A stretch of DNA of 64,000 nt from assembly GCA_050296935.1 (NCBI GenBank), contig JBNKRV010000104.1:1-64000 (forward strand). The letters are read 5' to 3'. Source of the DNA: Saccharicrinis sp050296935 (lineage in GTDB: Bacteria; Bacteroidota; Bacteroidia; Bacteroidales; Marinilabiliaceae). Both the position numbers and the translations under genes were made by a program. Under the pieces are notes generated by a model. The model searched no databases. It was given only the letters and a program-made list of their open reading frames with translations, and had not been told where the DNA came from. Positions 1 to 9,233 of the stretch are shown here, one piece after another (position 1 is the first letter of the stretch; each line of letters opens with the position of its first letter).

Positions 1-134
1 TATGAATTTCACTTATAAATACCGATTTTCTGCGTCATATTTGCTTACCATAGCCCGCTATGCTTTCGCAAACATTCCTTGAAACTCAATATTTATAAGC
101 GATTTGAGCCATTAATTTTATATCGAACTCAGGT
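1..134 (-). repeat. Palindromic intergenic repeat, family P (inverted partner of 52048-52177)
   Basis: This stretch is the reverse complement of 52048-52177, nearly base for base, so the two copies face each other across 52 kb. It holds nested inverted arms: TATTTATAAG near base 20 pairs with CTTATAAATA near base 95, and a central CATAGC/GCTATG pair. Window base 1 matches 52177, so the copy probably continues to the left of the window. No reading frame is apparent. Confidence 0.8.
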
Positions 135-154
135 TAATACATGTTGAAATTAGG

Positions 155-226
155 CTCTCCTCATTTCAAATAAGGAGGAATACGGTAAGTTACAAACTGA
201 GAGGTAAACCTTCATGGCTAAAGCCG
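155..226 (+). repeat. Right-arm fragment of the composite hairpin repeat (family F)
   Basis: It contains CTCCTC, a short AT spacer, AAGGAGGAATACGGT and GAGAGGTAAACC. This matches the right arm of the composite repeats at 10043, 14370 and 16850. The central GGAACGGTTCT hairpin is missing here. The rest of 1-337 shows no gene. Confidence 0.5.
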
Positions 227-337
227 GATAAATGATTTTACATTTTCATCACCCTAAAGGTCATTACAAAATTATAGTAAAAACAGAAGCATGATAACTT
301 CTTAACTCCGTATTTAAGAAATCAATAGTCAAAGCAA

Positions 338-3013
338 TTACTCAACCTCACCCTCATCTCCAAAAATAGCTCCCTTGTTACTATTTACTGATCTTTTACC
401 TGGTTTGTAATTGTTAAACTTGTATGTGAAGGTAAATGTAACTATTGGTGTATCATATTTCTGGTAATAGTAGTCAATAAAATTTAATCCAATATTCTTT
501 GTCTCTCTATTATTGGTTGAAAAAACATCTCTAACCTGAACCACTCCGGTAAGTTTTCTATCAAAAAACTCCTTACGCAATGCCAGGTCAAGTGTATAAA
601 CAGGTTCGTAGTACCCTTGCGAAGTGACTCTTTTACTATAATATCGCCAATAAGCTTGAACCTGCGTAGATTTGTTGATTTTATAAGTATTATTAAATAA
701 ATATTTCCATGTTATATTTTCAGCACTAAAATCCAGGCTATCGGTACTTCCGGTAACTTTATAATTGTATAAACTCCCCGTTAAATCAACTCTCCACCAT
801 TTTACCATTTTAAAACTAAAAGTAGCATCCATACCCAGAAAATAATCATTACCTACGTTCTCAGGGGAGCGTTGAATCGTATTTTTATCATAAACTCGCC
901 GAACCCACTCCACCTTATCATGCGTTACCCGGTAATAGCTCTCTAAAGAAATAAGTGTTTCACTGAATTTTTTCAGATAATTCAACTCATACGAATCTGT
1001 ATATTCAGGCATTAAATCCGGATTACCCTTTCTTATATTATAAGCATCCATCCAAGTATAAAATGGCTCCAGATAATAACTTCTTAACCTGTCAATCCTA
1101 CGAGAATAACTTACAACAAGCTCTTGTTCTGAAGGCAAATGATATGAAGCATGCACCGATGGAAAAATATCAAAGCGCTCCTGCTTAAACTTAGTTTCTC
1201 CTTTAGTAATAGCAGTTACACTATTCTCAAAATCTATTTGCCGGTTCACAAATTCTCCACGAAGTCCAATCTTATAGTTGATTTTATTGCATTCATTTCC
1301 AAAAATGGCATAAACACTGTAGATATCCTGAATATAAGTGGTTAAATTATTATATAAAATATCGTTCATATAAAAACCATCCCCATTATTGTCAGTTAGT
1401 AATGCTGTTTCATCTTCACTTCGAGTGAATAAACCCTGATAACCTGCTTCAAACATACTTTTTCCCTTACTCAGCGAGTAATCTATATTGCTTTGCCAGG
1501 TTCTTGAAGGACCTTTTTCAACATTCTCTTTTCCCTCCGTTTTAATATTATTTGCATCAAACAATAAACTCCTGCTATATTCATTACCATCACCATAGCG
1601 AAAAACAAAAGTAGCTTTTAAATCATGATGATGAGGAATAAAGCTATGCAAAAACACCATATTTGCAGAATACCTGTCTCCTCCACGGTATCCTTTTTCA
1701 TAATCTCTGTAATGAAACTCATCAGGTTCGTAATTATTATTTTTTGAATAATTCAGGTCTGATATATGGAACCTGTTACGATTTCCATAATTCATATCCA
1801 GATTAATGATATTGAGACTATCAAAGGTATAATCCAGTCCTCCCCTAATATTCATCCTATCAAAACGAGTCGCAATATTTCCCTGATATTCAATATTATA
1901 ATCAATATCGCTCACTGTTGAATACCTAAATCCGTTTCGTTTTCCAGAGTAATCTCTATAATTATAATCTGCAGCCACAAAATACCTCAGCTTATTGCTT
2001 TTAAAGTTGACTAACACATCTCCGCCAACGGCATTGGTACCTGCATTTAAGTTAAAAATACCATTGCCCCCTTCAAACTTTCCTTTTTTTGTAATGATGT
2101 TGATGATGCCTGCAGTACCTTCAGGATTGTATTGGGCAGATGGATTGGTTATAATTTCTATATTCTCAATGCTGGATGCAGGAATCTGCTCCAGTGCATC
2201 GGAAGATTCAAGAACAGATGGTATTCCATTAATAAGTACTTTAAAATCAGCACTGCCTCTTAGTAATACTCCACCTTCAACATCAACCGTGACTGATGGT
2301 ACATTACGTAATACATCTACTGCTGATCCGGATGCAAAAATAAATTGATTACTCACATTCACCACTTTCTTATCCAACTTAAATTCAACATTGGGTTTTT
2401 CTACACTAACCTCAATCTCTTGAATAGCTTTGTTTAATTTGTTTAGATAAATTACACCTAAATCCACCTTAGTACGGTTACTAGTTATCTGAATTTCATC
2501 CACCCTATAAGCATCATAACCAATAAAACTTAAATCCATATAATACACACCGGGAGACAAACCTGTAACTGTAAATTCACCCTCAACATTAGTTATGGTA
2601 CCAGTAATCAGTTCATTGTTTAATGTACTGTATACAGCTATAGTAACATATTCAATCCCCTTACCTGTATTTTTATTAAGTATTCTCCCATGAATACTTG
2701 TTGAACCGATGGATTCTTTATTCTTACTACATAATATACCTGTTGAGAAACAAAAAATCAGCAATAATAATCCACTTTTAATCCATAAATTATTGGGATA
2801 AAGTTTTATCAGGGAAAGAAAATAATTGGATAATTCAAATACAGGCAGAAGATTCCGTAAATTGAGGCCTGACACCTTATTTTGTCTGGAAGAATTTATT
2901 TGTTTTGTTTCTACCCCCCCATAACAAACTACTGTATCAATCTCACTTTCTGTAAGTTCATTGACACTAAGCCATCTATTTCTATTATCAGGATCTTTAG
3001 AATCAGGTTTCAT
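338..3013 (-). CDS. TonB-dependent receptor, outer-membrane beta-barrel family, with carboxypeptidase-regulatory domain
   Basis: The 891-residue product is an outer-membrane TonB-dependent receptor for an unknown ligand. Residues 1-75 form an unusual polar extension with a CYGG motif near 30-33. A hydrophobic signal-like segment lies at about 77-95. A carboxypeptidase D-like regulatory domain follows at about 106-190, a plug domain at about 215-310 (LINGIPS, GIINIITKK), then an aromatic-rich beta-barrel to the end. No other ATG precedes the hydrophobic segment, so this start is forced. A TATTTTTG box (3021-3028, minus strand) lies almost on top of the ATG, implying a very short leader. It is monocistronic. 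Class is secure; the ligand is unknown. Confidence 0.85.
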   Translation of the reverse strand: MKPDSKDPDNRNRWLSVNELTESEIDTVVCYGGVETKQINSSRQNKVSGLNLRNLLPVFELSNYFLSLIKLYPNNLWIKSGLLLLIFCFSTGILCSKNKESIGSTSIHGRILNKNTGKGIEYVTIAVYSTLNNELITGTITNVEGEFTVTGLSPGVYYMDLSFIGYDAYRVDEIQITSNRTKVDLGVIYLNKLNKAIQEIEVSVEKPNVEFKLDKKVVNVSNQFIFASGSAVDVLRNVPSVTVDVEGGVLLRGSADFKVLINGIPSVLESSDALEQIPASSIENIEIITNPSAQYNPEGTAGIINIITKKGKFEGGNGIFNLNAGTNAVGGDVLVNFKSNKLRYFVAADYNYRDYSGKRNGFRYSTVSDIDYNIEYQGNIATRFDRMNIRGGLDYTFDSLNIINLDMNYGNRNRFHISDLNYSKNNNYEPDEFHYRDYEKGYRGGDRYSANMVFLHSFIPHHHDLKATFVFRYGDGNEYSRSLLFDANNIKTEGKENVEKGPSRTWQSNIDYSLSKGKSMFEAGYQGLFTRSEDETALLTDNNGDGFYMNDILYNNLTTYIQDIYSVYAIFGNECNKINYKIGLRGEFVNRQIDFENSVTAITKGETKFKQERFDIFPSVHASYHLPSEQELVVSYSRRIDRLRSYYLEPFYTWMDAYNIRKGNPDLMPEYTDSYELNYLKKFSETLISLESYYRVTHDKVEWVRRVYDKNTIQRSPENVGNDYFLGMDATFSFKMVKWWRVDLTGSLYNYKVTGSTDSLDFSAENITWKYLFNNTYKINKSTQVQAYWRYYSKRVTSQGYYEPVYTLDLALRKEFFDRKLTGVVQVRDVFSTNNRETKNIGLNFIDYYYQKYDTPIVTFTFTYKFNNYKPGKRSVNSNKGAIFGDEGEVE

Positions 3014-3020
3014 AGAGGGA

Positions 3021-3028
3021 CAAAAATA
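3021..3028 (-). promoter_or_regulatory. Candidate Bacteroidetes -7 box upstream of the TonB receptor
   Basis: On the minus strand this reads TATTTTTG, matching TAnnTTTG. It ends only about 7 bases before the ATG at 3013. If used, the mRNA would be almost leaderless. No convincing -33 TTG was identified. Confidence 0.4.
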
Positions 3029-3280
3029 TAATAATTTTCATTAACTAAATAAGGTATATTGATAATTTTACAAAGTAATCACAAAACATAAAGATATACA
3101 ACCTCTATATTTCCCTTATTGAAACCATAAAATGCATATTTAATTATCCTTAATCCAGATTGAAATTTTCAGCATTTACCTCATTAAATATATTTTACAA
3201 GTCATTCAATAGAACAATGTTTTATAATGTTATAAAAGCTAATATCCATAGTGTTTTTCTGCAGGGCTAGCAAGCTATTT

Positions 3281-5314
3281 TCAATGTCCATTAGAATAAT
3301 ATAACTTTTCAAATACTTCTTCCAGTGAGTTCATTGGAAGATGACAAGTGTTGTTTTGACAAAGATGTAAAAGAAAATCCTCACTATCTTTATTTTCCGA
3401 TATAGGTAATGAATCTGCCCCGGAAGCTAAAAATACAAAGGGATGAAAATTCGCTAAAAAGCTTTTCTGAGCACTCTGATCATCTTTTCCAGCTATCACC
3501 AACTCAAAATTCTGATAGATAAAAAACAATTTCAGCCTTTGCCAATTGGCATAATACTTACCATGTTCGTCAATGCGACCGCTCAAATTTTTGAGCATCT
3601 GAAAAGCTGTATGATACGCCTCTTTATTTAAATAATACTTACTCAATCTGTACAGATTAAAGGCCATCACTGAATTTGAGGCTGGAATAACGTTATCCGA
3701 GATCTCTGTTTTTCGTACTAATAATGGATCATCCTCCGCAGATGTATAATAAAACAATTGGTTATCGTCATTAAAAAAGTAAGCTGATACATACTCACAT
3801 AAACCACTGGCCAAATCAATCCATTGCTGATCAAAGGTCGCCTGATACAAATCTATCCAGGCATCAATTAACAAAGCATAATCATCTAAAAAGCCATTAA
3901 TGGCACCTTTTTCTCCTTTTAAACTACGCCACAATCCTCCACCTTTTCGTAAAGCCTTACCCTTAATATATTCAGAAGCAGCAATAGCATCATTCAGGTA
4001 ATTATCATCACCAAAAGCCATATAAGCCTGCACTAATCCTTTAATCATGATGGCATTCCATGAAGTCAGGATTTTGTTATCAAGCAATGGTCTTTCTCTT
4101 TTTGAGCGGACTTTAAATAAGATGTTTTTACATCGGGTAATTATTTCTTGCAATTCAGTCTCGTTGAATCCATTCTGTGTTGCAAATGCTGCAATGGATT
4201 CGGTTTGGAAAAGTACATTTTTACCATATTCCCAGTTTCCTGCCTCATTAATATTGTAAAAATCACAAAACACCTGAGCATCAGCTCCCAACAGATCAAA
4301 CAGCTCATCCTTACTCCATACATAAAATTTACCCTCTTCGCCTTCACTGTCAGCATCTAACGATGAAAAATAGCCGCCATTAACTGATTTTAATTCCCTG
4401 TTAACAAAAGCTATTGTTTCCTCAACAACACCTTTATATATAGGATCTTTGGACATTTTATAAGCTTTTGAATATACCTCAATCAATTGTCCCTGATCAT
4501 ACAGCATTTTTTCAAAGTGAGGTACCTTCCAATACCTATCCACCGAATACCTTGAAAACCCGCCTCCTAGGTGATCATAAATACCTCCCCGAGCCATTCT
4601 TTTCAACGAAATATCGATGTATTCCTTTATGCCGCTATTATTGTTTTTATATAGGTATGAGAGTAAAAAATTAAATTCCACAGGCATAGGAAACTTAGGA
4701 GCACCTATATTGCCTCCCCATTCATAATCAAAATTACCCTTCCACAATTCTACTGTTTTATTCATCATATCATTGGTGAACAATGCAGAATCTTTCACCA
4801 GTCCTACAAAATCCATTCGCTCAATGCCTGATTTTATCTGCAAGGCTAAATCTTCCAGTTTGTGCGGTTCCTGTTCAAAAATATGCTGTATTTCATTGAG
4901 TAGGTTCATCCATTGCCTTTTTTGAAAATAGGTTCCTGCAAAAACAGGCCTCCCATTTGGTAAAGCAATGATATTTAATGGCCATCCTCCTTTTCCGGTG
5001 GTAAGATGTGCCACATCCATAAAAACATTATCCAAATCCGGCCTTTCCTCTCTATCTATTTTTATGGAAACAAAGGAGCTGTTCATCAGATCAGCCACTT
5101 CATTGTTGCTAAAGCTTTCCTGCTCCATCACATGACACCAATGACAGGCCGCATATCCTATTGATATAACCAAAAGCTTATTTTCTCTTTTTGCTTTATC
5201 AAGAGCTTCATTACTCCATGGATACCAATAAACCGGATTTTTAGAATGCATTAATAAATACGGACTTGTCTCTCCAATTAGTGCATTGGCTTGTGCAATC
5301 ATATTTGTGTACAA
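3281..5314 (-). CDS. YyaL/SPATA20-type thioredoxin-domain protein (DUF255, COG1331)
   Basis: This is a 677-residue cytoplasmic protein with an N-terminal thioredoxin-like domain followed by a large alpha/alpha-toroid domain like those of six-hairpin glycosidases. The family signature is clear: SPYL near residue 17, NPVYWYPW near 26-33, and CHWC at 57-60 followed by HVMEQESF. Length matches the family's usual 650-700 residues, so the gene looks complete. Met5 (5302) is an alternative start. The family's biochemical role is not settled; a redox or sugar-epimerase-like role has been proposed from the fold only. It stands alone between repeat-rich gaps. Confidence 0.9.
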   Translation of the reverse strand: MYTNMIAQANALIGETSPYLLMHSKNPVYWYPWSNEALDKAKRENKLLVISIGYAACHWCHVMEQESFSNNEVADLMNSSFVSIKIDREERPDLDNVFMDVAHLTTGKGGWPLNIIALPNGRPVFAGTYFQKRQWMNLLNEIQHIFEQEPHKLEDLALQIKSGIERMDFVGLVKDSALFTNDMMNKTVELWKGNFDYEWGGNIGAPKFPMPVEFNFLLSYLYKNNNSGIKEYIDISLKRMARGGIYDHLGGGFSRYSVDRYWKVPHFEKMLYDQGQLIEVYSKAYKMSKDPIYKGVVEETIAFVNRELKSVNGGYFSSLDADSEGEEGKFYVWSKDELFDLLGADAQVFCDFYNINEAGNWEYGKNVLFQTESIAAFATQNGFNETELQEIITRCKNILFKVRSKRERPLLDNKILTSWNAIMIKGLVQAYMAFGDDNYLNDAIAASEYIKGKALRKGGGLWRSLKGEKGAINGFLDDYALLIDAWIDLYQATFDQQWIDLASGLCEYVSAYFFNDDNQLFYYTSAEDDPLLVRKTEISDNVIPASNSVMAFNLYRLSKYYLNKEAYHTAFQMLKNLSGRIDEHGKYYANWQRLKLFFIYQNFELVIAGKDDQSAQKSFLANFHPFVFLASGADSLPISENKDSEDFLLHLCQNNTCHLPMNSLEEVFEKLYYSNGH

Positions 5315-5532
5315 ATTATTTGTCTTTTAATTTAAAATTTAATGCAGTATTATCTGTAACCACATTTACAAGTCCTATCTAAACAAAAAATAAGGACTTT
5401 TGTATCTGAAACACATTAAACCGCTATAAGGTTTATTATTCATTAGTTTTAATTTTTTGTACGGCATGTTTTTAACATGACAGGAAATTTTTAAGGCAAT
5501 CTGCTATGGATAGCAGGCAGTGCGTTTCAGGC

Positions 5533-5690
5533 AATTTACAGTTGGCAGTAAGCAGTCAACAGTGGGCAGTACTATTTCCCCTGAAGTAGTACAGTTACAA
5601 ATTAAATATTGAAAAATTCAATTGGAAGTTATTCTTCAACAAAACGCAGAAATTCAACATCCATACTGCCTACTGAAGACTGAGATCTGA
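5533..5690. repeat. GCAGT-rich dispersed repeat, copy 1
   Basis: The run of GGCAGTAAGCAGT-type units, followed by CAGTACTATTTCCCCTGAAGT and closing ACTGAAGACTGAG-like units, reappears at 8905-9060 with the same order of blocks. A shorter relative is at 12300-12510. The repeat occupies much of the 5315-6000 gap. A small hairpin (AAGTCC/GGACTT) lies at about 5370-5402. Confidence 0.55.
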
Positions 5691-5775
5691 AAAGCCATCC
5701 CCCTCACCCTCCTCATTATATATTATACGCTATAGAATATTAATACAATGATTTTTATTACTCATATAAATTTTA

Positions 5776-5783
5776 TATATTTG
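5776..5783 (+). promoter_or_regulatory. Candidate -7 box for a small RNA
   Basis: TATATTTG matches TAnnTTTG exactly. It lies about 65 bases before a strong intrinsic terminator, with no open reading frame between them. A clear -33 TTG is not visible. Confidence 0.45.
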
Positions 5784-5789
5784 ATATAC

Positions 5790-5879
5790 CCCACCAGAAT
5801 AAATGTATCTAATACCCAATCAGAAAAAACATAAAATGGGAATTTGAAAGGTGCTTTCCACTTTGGAGCACCTTTTTTT
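5790..5879 (+). ncRNA. Putative small RNA of about 90 nt
   Basis: The segment runs from the expected start point after the TATATTTG box to a stable hairpin followed by seven T residues (5873-5879). The hairpin pairs AGGTGC with GCACCT and, inside, TCCA with TGGA around a CTT loop. No coding gene on the + strand ends here: the flanking genes are the minus-strand YyaL gene, starting at 5314, and the DUF3820 gene at 6001. A promoter-like box plus a terminator with no gene between is the basis for the call. It was not matched to a known RNA family. Confidence 0.4.
5847..5879 (+). terminator. Intrinsic terminator of the putative small RNA
   Basis: The stem AGGTGC/GCACCT with inner TCCA/TGGA pairing is followed by an uninterrupted T run. 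The fold is compact and would also shield the DUF3820 gene from upstream transcription. Confidence 0.65.
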
Positions 5880-6000
5880 CTTTTGTACAATTGAGAAAAA
5901 AGACGAGAATTCTAACTAGTACAATATAAAATAAACTATACCTTTAGGGCTGATTCGACAGAGATCAATCAATTGTAACTTTCAAAAACTTTTAATATCA

Positions 6001-6207
6001 ATGGATAAATATATATTAGTTGAATTAGTAAAAACCCGCATGCCATATGGCAAATATAAAGGAACTATTATATGTGATTTACCTGAGTTTTATTTATCGT
6101 GGTATCACCAAAAAGGTTTTCCTGAAGGCAAACTTGGGATGTTACTTTCTACATTATATGAAATAAAACTAAATGGCTTAGAGTATCTTTTAAAACCCTT
6201 ACGTTAA
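6001..6207 (+). CDS. DUF3820 family small protein
   Basis: This 68-residue protein has the DUF3820 hallmark near its N-terminus, MPYGKYKG at about residues 14-21, then DLPEFYLSWYHQKGFP and a short helical tail. The family consists of small single-domain proteins of 65-80 residues, sometimes called putative quorum-sensing-regulated virulence factors, and also occurs as a domain near exonucleases. The exact biochemical role is unknown. The gene starts at a clear ATG after an AT-rich spacer, downstream of the terminator at 5847-5879, and is not obviously in an operon with serB, which has its own promoter-like box. Confidence 0.8.
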   Translation: MDKYILVELVKTRMPYGKYKGTIICDLPEFYLSWYHQKGFPEGKLGMLLSTLYEIKLNGLEYLLKPLR

Positions 6208-6345
6208 AACATAACAATCGTAATTTACGCAACCTAACACCCCTGAATACATCAAATTGTAATATTTTCAATGTACTCGATGTTAAAAAACATGAAATTC
6301 GTCATTATTTTACCTTATATAAATAAGCTGTTAATGATGATTTGT

Positions 6346-6353
6346 TATTTTTG
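6346..6353 (+). promoter_or_regulatory. Candidate -7 box of serB
   Basis: TATTTTTG fits TAnnTTTG and lies 25 bases before the ATG at 6378. It also rules out the longer frame starting with TTG at 6342, which would begin before the transcript does. Confidence 0.55.
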
Positions 6354-6377
6354 TTCATCGAAAATACTTTAATATAC

Positions 6378-7601
6378 ATGGCTACGCAAAGAGAAATTAT
6401 TCTTGTAAATATTTCCGGAGATGATAAACCCGGATTAACGTCATCCTTAACTGAAATACTTTCACACTATAATGTTCAGATATTAGATATTGGTCAGGCT
6501 GTAATTCATGATGATTTAGGTTTGGGTATTTTATTTGAAGTACCGCAGGCCTATGAATCTGCACCTATTTTAAAAGATTTATTATTTAAATCGTATGAGA
6601 TTGGAGTAAAAATTAAATTTACACCCATATCTGAAGAACGCTATGCCGAGTGGGTATCTCATCAGGGTAAAGAAAGATATATAATTACCTTATTAGCTCG
6701 TAAAATGACAGCTGAACATTTAGCCAAGGTAACACGAATCATATCTTCACAACAACTGAATATTGATACCATCACCCGATTATCCGGAAGAATTGATTTA
6801 AATACAGAATCAACCCATAATAAGGCTGTGGTCGAATTTTCTGTTCGTGGTACACCTATTGATGCAGAGATCATGAAAAGTGATTTCATGGAGCTTTCAG
6901 GAAAAATTGGTGTTGATATTGCTTTTCAGGAAGATAATATTTTCCGCAGAAACCGTAGGTTAGTTTGTTTCGATATGGACTCCACATTAATTCAGACTGA
7001 GGTTATTGATGAATTGGCAGACAGAGCCGGTGTTGGTGAAAAAGTAAGAAAAATTACAGAAGCTGCCATGAGAGGAGAACTGGACTTTAATGAAAGCTTT
7101 ATTAAAAGAGTTTCATTACTAAAAGGGCTAAGTGAAAATGTGATGAAAGAAGTTGCTGAAAACCTACCTATTACAGAAGGTGCTGAGCGACTGATGAAAA
7201 CATTGAATAAGTATGGTTACAAAACAGCTATACTTTCCGGAGGCTTTAATTACTTTGGTAACTATTTAAAAGCCAAGCTTGGTGTTGATTATGTATTTTC
7301 AAATGAGCTGGAGATTAAAAAAGGAAAACTAACAGGAAAGCACATTGGTGATATTGTTGACGGCAACCGTAAAGCCGAACTACTAAAATTATTAGCCTTT
7401 AAAGAAGATATTCATTTAGATCAGGTAATTTCAGTAGGAGATGGTTCTAACGACCTGCCAATGCTTCAACTTGCAGGGTTAGGTATTGCTTTCCACGCTA
7501 AACCTAAAGTGAAAGCAGGAGCAGATAACTCTATTTCTACTATTGGCCTTGATGCTATTTTGTACATGCTTGGTTTCCGCGATAGAGAAATCAATTATTA
7601 A
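6378..7601 (+). CDS. serB: Phosphoserine phosphatase with N-terminal ACT domains
   Basis: This enzyme hydrolyses phosphoserine to serine, the last step of serine synthesis. The 407-residue protein has two ACT-like regions (about 5-80 and 98-180), then a HAD phosphatase domain. Visible HAD motifs are DMDST (199-203, nucleophile Asp), a later SGG motif, and GDGSNDLPM near the C-terminus for Mg binding. The ATG at 6378 is chosen over the in-frame TTG at 6342 because a -7 box at 6346-6353 lies between them and MATQREIILVNISG is a typical SerB opening. The ACT domains suggest amino-acid feedback control, as known for the family. A terminator follows at 7671. Confidence 0.95.
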   Translation: MATQREIILVNISGDDKPGLTSSLTEILSHYNVQILDIGQAVIHDDLGLGILFEVPQAYESAPILKDLLFKSYEIGVKIKFTPISEERYAEWVSHQGKERYIITLLARKMTAEHLAKVTRIISSQQLNIDTITRLSGRIDLNTESTHNKAVVEFSVRGTPIDAEIMKSDFMELSGKIGVDIAFQEDNIFRRNRRLVCFDMDSTLIQTEVIDELADRAGVGEKVRKITEAAMRGELDFNESFIKRVSLLKGLSENVMKEVAENLPITEGAERLMKTLNKYGYKTAILSGGFNYFGNYLKAKLGVDYVFSNELEIKKGKLTGKHIGDIVDGNRKAELLKLLAFKEDIHLDQVISVGDGSNDLPMLQLAGLGIAFHAKPKVKAGADNSISTIGLDAILYMLGFRDREINY

Positions 7602-7645
7602 CTTGAGTTCGATTAAAATTAGCGAGCTCAGGTTATTAATCTAAA
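7602..7645. repeat. Short palindromic end-motif related to the 52.3 kb repeat
   Basis: GAGTTCGATTAAAATTAG plus GCGAGCTC is the exact reverse complement of the motif at 52277-52301. It seems to be a solo terminal piece of the larger palindromic repeat. It lies directly after the serB stop codon. Confidence 0.55.
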
Positions 7646-7670
7646 AGATATCCTAAGAATTTATATTTAA

Positions 7671-7706
7671 CAGCCCGGCTTTGTCAGTCGGGCTTTTTTA
7701 TTTTTT
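7671..7706 (+). terminator. Intrinsic terminator of serB
   Basis: AGCCCG pairs with CGGGCT across an 11-base loop and is followed by a T-rich tract. The rest of the 7602-8085 gap holds a degenerate block at about 7800-7893 containing GAGCGAAGCAATAAT, which recurs at 9920-9935. Confidence 0.8.
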
Positions 7707-8040
7707 AAAATTTACTCTTTTCTTCTATCGTATTTATCTTTAATACCAATATTTCAAGATATTATCGTTTAACTATTGATAATTCCATTAAGGCGTTAAA
7801 CGAGCACTGAATCAAGTTCTCTTGAGCTATACCGAGCGAAGCAATAATCGTAAAAAAATGAAAATCCTTGTAACTTTAGCTGACTCTAATTAACGGTTTC
7901 TGATTTCTGACAGTAAACAGATGTGCATTTTCTGTAAATTTGAGACTCCAAACAAAGACTCTTTAGTAAAAGCTTCCCACCTTCTTCTTAATAATTATAA
8001 AACAAAATATTACCTGAGTCAGATAGTAAGGTTAAAAAAC

Positions 8041-8048
8041 TATATTTG
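8041..8048 (+). promoter_or_regulatory. Candidate -7 box of the short-chain dehydrogenase gene
   Basis: TATATTTG matches TAnnTTTG exactly, 38 bases before the chosen ATG at 8086. Frames starting at 7921 would begin upstream of it. Confidence 0.55.
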
Positions 8049-8085
8049 TGTGATGGATGTACCTGAAGACGAAAAGAAGACTAAC

Positions 8086-8895
8086 ATGACTACCCCAACA
8101 GCGATTATTACTGGAGCGACCAGTGGAATTGGAGCTGCATACGCTAAAGCCTTAGCTCAAAAAGGATGGAATCTTATTATAACAGGAAGAAGAGAAAACA
8201 GACTAAAAACCATAAAAAAAGATCTATCTGATTTATACCCTATTCACATACAAACCGTGAAAGCAGACTTATTAAACCCCGATGATATCAATCATTTTCT
8301 GCAAGTAATAGACCAAACCGATCATATTGAATTACTTATAAATAGTGCCGGCTTCGGTTTTAATCGTAATTTCTTTGAAAATGAATACGACATTCAACTT
8401 AGTATGATGCAAATTCATATTAATGCTACCACAAAAATAGTTCATCATGTGGTTCCTCATATGATAAAAAACGGAAAAGGAAACATCATCAATATAGCTT
8501 CCTTATCTGCCTTTTTGCCCGCACCTTTGAGTTACTGCTATAATGCATCTAAAGCCTTTTTGGTGACCTTTTCAGAATGTCTTTACCTGGATTTATCCAG
8601 TAAAAACATCAAAGTACAAGTGCTATGTCCGGGACTAACCAAAACAGAGTTCCACAGTAAGCAAGGTATACATAACATTGATAACAACTTCATTAACAGA
8701 TTAATGTGGTTATCAGCCGATCAAGTAGTTAACAAGAGTTTAAATGCCCTCCGTAATGGAAAAATTATCGTAATCCCGGGATTTGTAAATCGCTTCATCT
8801 ATTTTCTAACCAAAATAATTCCCAAAAGAATTTACTACAAAATTGCAGTCCGAAGATCAGAAAAAATCAATCAACAATTATTATCTGCAGCATAA
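8086..8895 (+). CDS. SDR family NAD(P)-dependent oxidoreductase
   Basis: This is a classical short-chain dehydrogenase of about 269 residues. The Rossmann cofactor motif TGATSGIG is at residues 9-16, an NSAG-type motif follows in the middle, and the catalytic YxxxK (YNASK) comes after a conserved Ser region. Length fits classical SDRs with a longer C-terminal tail. The reading frame is open back to 7921, but the -7 box at 8041-8048 and the standard SDR opening support 8086. The substrate cannot be told from sequence; related proteins are annotated as fatty-acyl or keto reductases. It is monocistronic. Confidence 0.9.
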   Translation: MTTPTAIITGATSGIGAAYAKALAQKGWNLIITGRRENRLKTIKKDLSDLYPIHIQTVKADLLNPDDINHFLQVIDQTDHIELLINSAGFGFNRNFFENEYDIQLSMMQIHINATTKIVHHVVPHMIKNGKGNIINIASLSAFLPAPLSYCYNASKAFLVTFSECLYLDLSSKNIKVQVLCPGLTKTEFHSKQGIHNIDNNFINRLMWLSADQVVNKSLNALRNGKIIVIPGFVNRFIYFLTKIIPKRIYYKIAVRRSEKINQQLLSAA

Positions 8896-8904
8896 TATAG
8901 AGGA

Positions 8905-9060
8905 ATTGGCAGTAGGCAGTTAGCAGTAGGCAGTACTATTCCCCTGAAGTTTAAGAGTTGCAGATTACATTTTGAAACTTCAATAGGAAGAAACCCTTCA
9001 AATGTTAGAAGTAATCAATCACCCAAACTCCCAACTGAGAACTAAGGACTAAGGACTGAA
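8905..9060. repeat. GCAGT-rich dispersed repeat, copy 2
   Basis: GGCAGTAGGCAGTTAGCAGT, then CAGTACTATTCCCCTGAAGT and closing ACTGAGAACTAAGGACT units, follow the same order as copy 1 at 5533. It fills most of the gap between the SDR gene and the NifX-like gene. Confidence 0.55.
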
Positions 9061-9233
9061 AAAATGGCTCAGGGTTTGTGCTATATAACTTAAGGGAGAT
9101 GAGCAAATTACCCTATTTAGCTCAAAAACAACATGATACTGTTTTATTAGTTAAACACAATCCTACATAAATGTAGAATACAGTGTTTTTGAACTACAAT
9201 TTGGTTACACACAAACTTTAAAAAAATTGAACA

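Noticed and set aside
6342..6377. Longer SerB start at TTG 6342
   Set aside because: The -7 box at 6346-6353 would lie inside the coding region and the protein family begins at the later Met.
7921..8085. 55-residue N-terminal extension of the short-chain dehydrogenase
   Set aside because: Upstream of the TATATTTG box and not part of the SDR fold; treated as untranslated.
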